A program made the translations under genes and the position numbers. Shown here one piece after another: positions 61,666 to 64,000 of a DNA stretch of 64,000 bases. Each line of letters starts with the position of its first letter. Within the stretch, counting starts at the first letter, position 1. This DNA comes from Tigriopus japonicus (Eukaryota; Arthropoda; Copepoda; Harpacticoida; Harpacticidae), in NCBI GenBank assembly GCA_010645155.1, contig JAAGOF010000249.1, positions 262,258 through 326,257 on the forward strand, given 5' to 3'. The notes beneath the pieces were generated by a model. It saw nothing but the letters and a program-made list of their open reading frames with translations, ran no database searches and was not told where the DNA came from.

Positions 61666-64000
61666 GGATTCGGAAGAAGAAGAAGGAGAATCAGATGAAG
61701 TCAAGCTGATAATCGAAGAGGACGTGAGCAAAAGAGTGAATCCACCCAAATCGAGATTACCATTTGCGCACGGGCAAAGGCCCTCACTATTCCATTCATA
61801 ACCCATGTCACACTTCGGTGAAGTCTTAAAGATATTTCTATCGCAACTGAAGTCTCATTCAGGGTAGATTTCCAAGACCGTGTTTTGTTCTTCAAGCTTA
61901 CGAAAATGGTCCTTGTTGCTTGGCAGCTTTTTAGGGCTTGATTTGATGAGAGAGCAGTGCAACACAAATGCTTTTCGTTTTGTATTCAATGGCTAATTGA
62001 AAACCCATTTATTTCACCGACATGATACGACTAAGCTTGCTTCTGGCCCACACAAAGCTCGTTCTTGGCAAAGAGCAATTGAGTCTCAGATATTGCAAAA
62101 GATCTGAAATTGAATCCAGTTTTATTGCCGGTCTCATTACAATCGGAATATTTATGGGCTACCGGCTTGTTTACGGCTTGTAAATCTTTAGTGTCAAATT
62201 TTGACGGTCACGCCATGAGGAAACTCACTACTTTCGTAAAACTCGACCAATCGTCGTCCATTCTAGAGCACTTTAAATAGAATAGAACGCCCTTGAGATC
62301 GATCGGTCCGATTTAGGATCAGTGTCTTTACAAGATTTGAGAAGAAAAGAAAAAACACACTAAGAGTGTACAATCCGTTGAGGAAAATGCAAGCCTAGGT
62401 AAGTTCATTTCCAGATCATGTTCAAACCTTACCATGTAGTAATTTTGTGGAAATCACAATGGGAAGAAAATATTGCGTTCTCCTTTTTCCTGTCTAATCT
62501 TGTGCCAACATTGTCCCAAGTGGAACCAGTCCCCCATAAGCGCATACTCTTGTAATTATAGTGCTCTAGTCCCATCCATCTCTTAGTTGAATCAATTTTC
62601 ATCATGCCGATTCAGCATCATCTCCACCGGGTAACTTGCCTCGTTTGTTTTATCGACAAGAATATATATATCAATCTTGCTTTAGAGGACCGGCCAAATA
62701 AAGACCGAGGTTGAAGCTTTCGAGTGGGGATGTGTTGGTTTCCTGTGTAATTCGGACATTTACTGGCTTTTCGCTCTTCTCATAATACTAGAGAGTAGAG
62801 TTGGCTCTGAATGGCTCGGAATTGAGATAGTGCGTATCTATTTCCAACGATCGATCGTTCCCGGGAAGAAATACTGACTGAGCAAATCGTTGGCCAGCCT
62901 CACTCCTACTCCTATTAAATGAGAGCTATTGAGAGGAAGAGTGATATAAAACAGAATTCCCTTCAAACAGCATGAAAATGGGCCTACTCATCTAGACTTG
63001 GCCATTTCCACTGGTAGAAATCCTCCAATATCTTGAAGTGTTAGAAACTCGACAATCCATCCATCTTGAGACTCGTTGGCCTTAAAAACGTATCAAAACT
63101 GGCCAATTTCGTTTACAAAACTGTCGTTCCTGATTTTCAGGACAGATGTATTCATCGTTTTACATTCTAAGAAGTGATCTTTTTCCCGTTTGATTACATT
63201 CTTTTCAAGCCCAGAATTGCCAAGTTGTCTGGAAATTTCTAGAGATCAAACCCGCACAAAGTCCCGGCACAAAACGGCGGTTCCATCGAAGTTCATTTCC
63301 ATCCCAGGGGTATCTTTGCTAGGGCAAACAAAGTGTCATCCCAAGATAAATCCCGTGTCCTCCATTCATGTCCCCACAATGATTAATCTGCATTCCAAAG
63401 TTCTCATTCATTCCCATCGATACAATTCTAAACTAAATTTCGTCACCCGACTCGCCAGGAAGCCCAAGTTCGTTCGTTCATTTTGAGGCTCTAAATTTGA
63501 AGGATTTGAATCCATTGTATTAGCCACGTGGGCGTGCAAAAGGAGTGTAAAAAGTGTCGCCCTTCCATTTGAACTTGCTCTTTATTTGGTCATCTGACTA
63601 AGGTCCGAAAAAAGTGGTAAAGTGTGTGTCATGAGGCCATCAAGCGACGCATCCTTCCATTTCCACATCAAGAGACCTTCTAATCAAGGTGTTGAGATGA
63701 GTGTCGGACACAATGGATCAATTTGGCGGACGAATGCTGAACTTGTGGCGGTTGAATCCAATTGAATGGTGGAGATGACATCAACCCAGTTTATGGGTCA
63801 GTTTTATCAAACTTAGTGCGCTAGCATCTTGGCCGACATTTGCAAATACGACACCCGACCAATCTGTCGACATAGAGTGGTGTCACTTCACCATATTTGA
63901 ATGGGAGTAAATTAGCAGTCACTCTAAGCTGGGCGCCAAAGTCCAATGATCGTAAAAAGATTAAGTTTGAAAGTGCCATAAAACAAAATCCATTTTCAAC

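Larger units (their letters stand above)
50068..64000. other. Collagen upstream region and long intergenic tail
   Basis: Upstream of the collagen ATG a minus-strand donor-like GATTTACG|GTAAGAG (about 50892) could belong to a 5' untranslated exon. Beyond it no gene is supported. A hydrophilic 65-codon minus-strand frame (59801-59604) and a perfect donor CAAAAG|GTAAGT (about 59095, minus) do not join into a credible exon chain. Otherwise only simple repeats are seen. Confidence 0.4.

Noticed and set aside
1..64000. CRISPR arrays, bacterial operons, phage or plasmid genes
   Set aside because: No such signals; the window is spliced eukaryotic DNA, and its tandem repeat lacks spacer structure.

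Overview
This is eukaryotic, AT-rich, gene-poor nuclear DNA, most likely from an arthropod and plausibly a copepod crustacean. That placement is inference. It rests on a Tramtrack-group BTB zinc-finger gene (a family expanded in arthropods), a metazoan membrane collagen, standard GT-AG introns as short as 63 bp, a nuclear-encoded Rieske protein and many degraded invertebrate-type transposons. There are no operons, bacterial genes or CRISPR arrays.

Layout. Positions 1-2660 are a tandem satellite of ~206-bp units mixed with ~276-bp units. It abuts a broken Tc1/mariner copy (2670-3185). From 3.8 to 19.8 kb there are four 3'-end fragments of one non-LTR retrotransposon family in both orientations, a 227-bp inverted-repeat element, a tRNA-derived SINE, a possible decayed reading frame and an assembly gap. 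Inside this stretch lies the three-exon mitochondrial Rieske iron-sulfur gene (minus strand, 5232-7104), whose splicing gives an exact 227-aa frame.

A two-exon gene for an unrecognised 78-aa protein lies at 24338-25005. A BTB-C2H2 zinc-finger transcription factor gene (plus strand, three coding exons, 35259-38039) follows. Its annotated end is one TGA codon, after which the same frame stays open for 75 more protein-like codons, so stop-codon readthrough is possible. Positions 41.2-43.8 kb hold three further repeat candidates. An intronless gene for a type II transmembrane collagen (minus strand, 47998-50052, 684 aa) follows, and 50-64 kb shows no gene I can support.

The four genes do not form a pathway: one is a respiratory complex III subunit, one a nuclear regulator, one a cell-surface or shed collagen, and one unknown. 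I see no clear multi-gene new system. The observations most worth testing are the readthrough extension, the 78-aa gene, the satellite structure and its transposon boundary, and the fold-back element at 41.2 kb. Most short open frames elsewhere look like chance.
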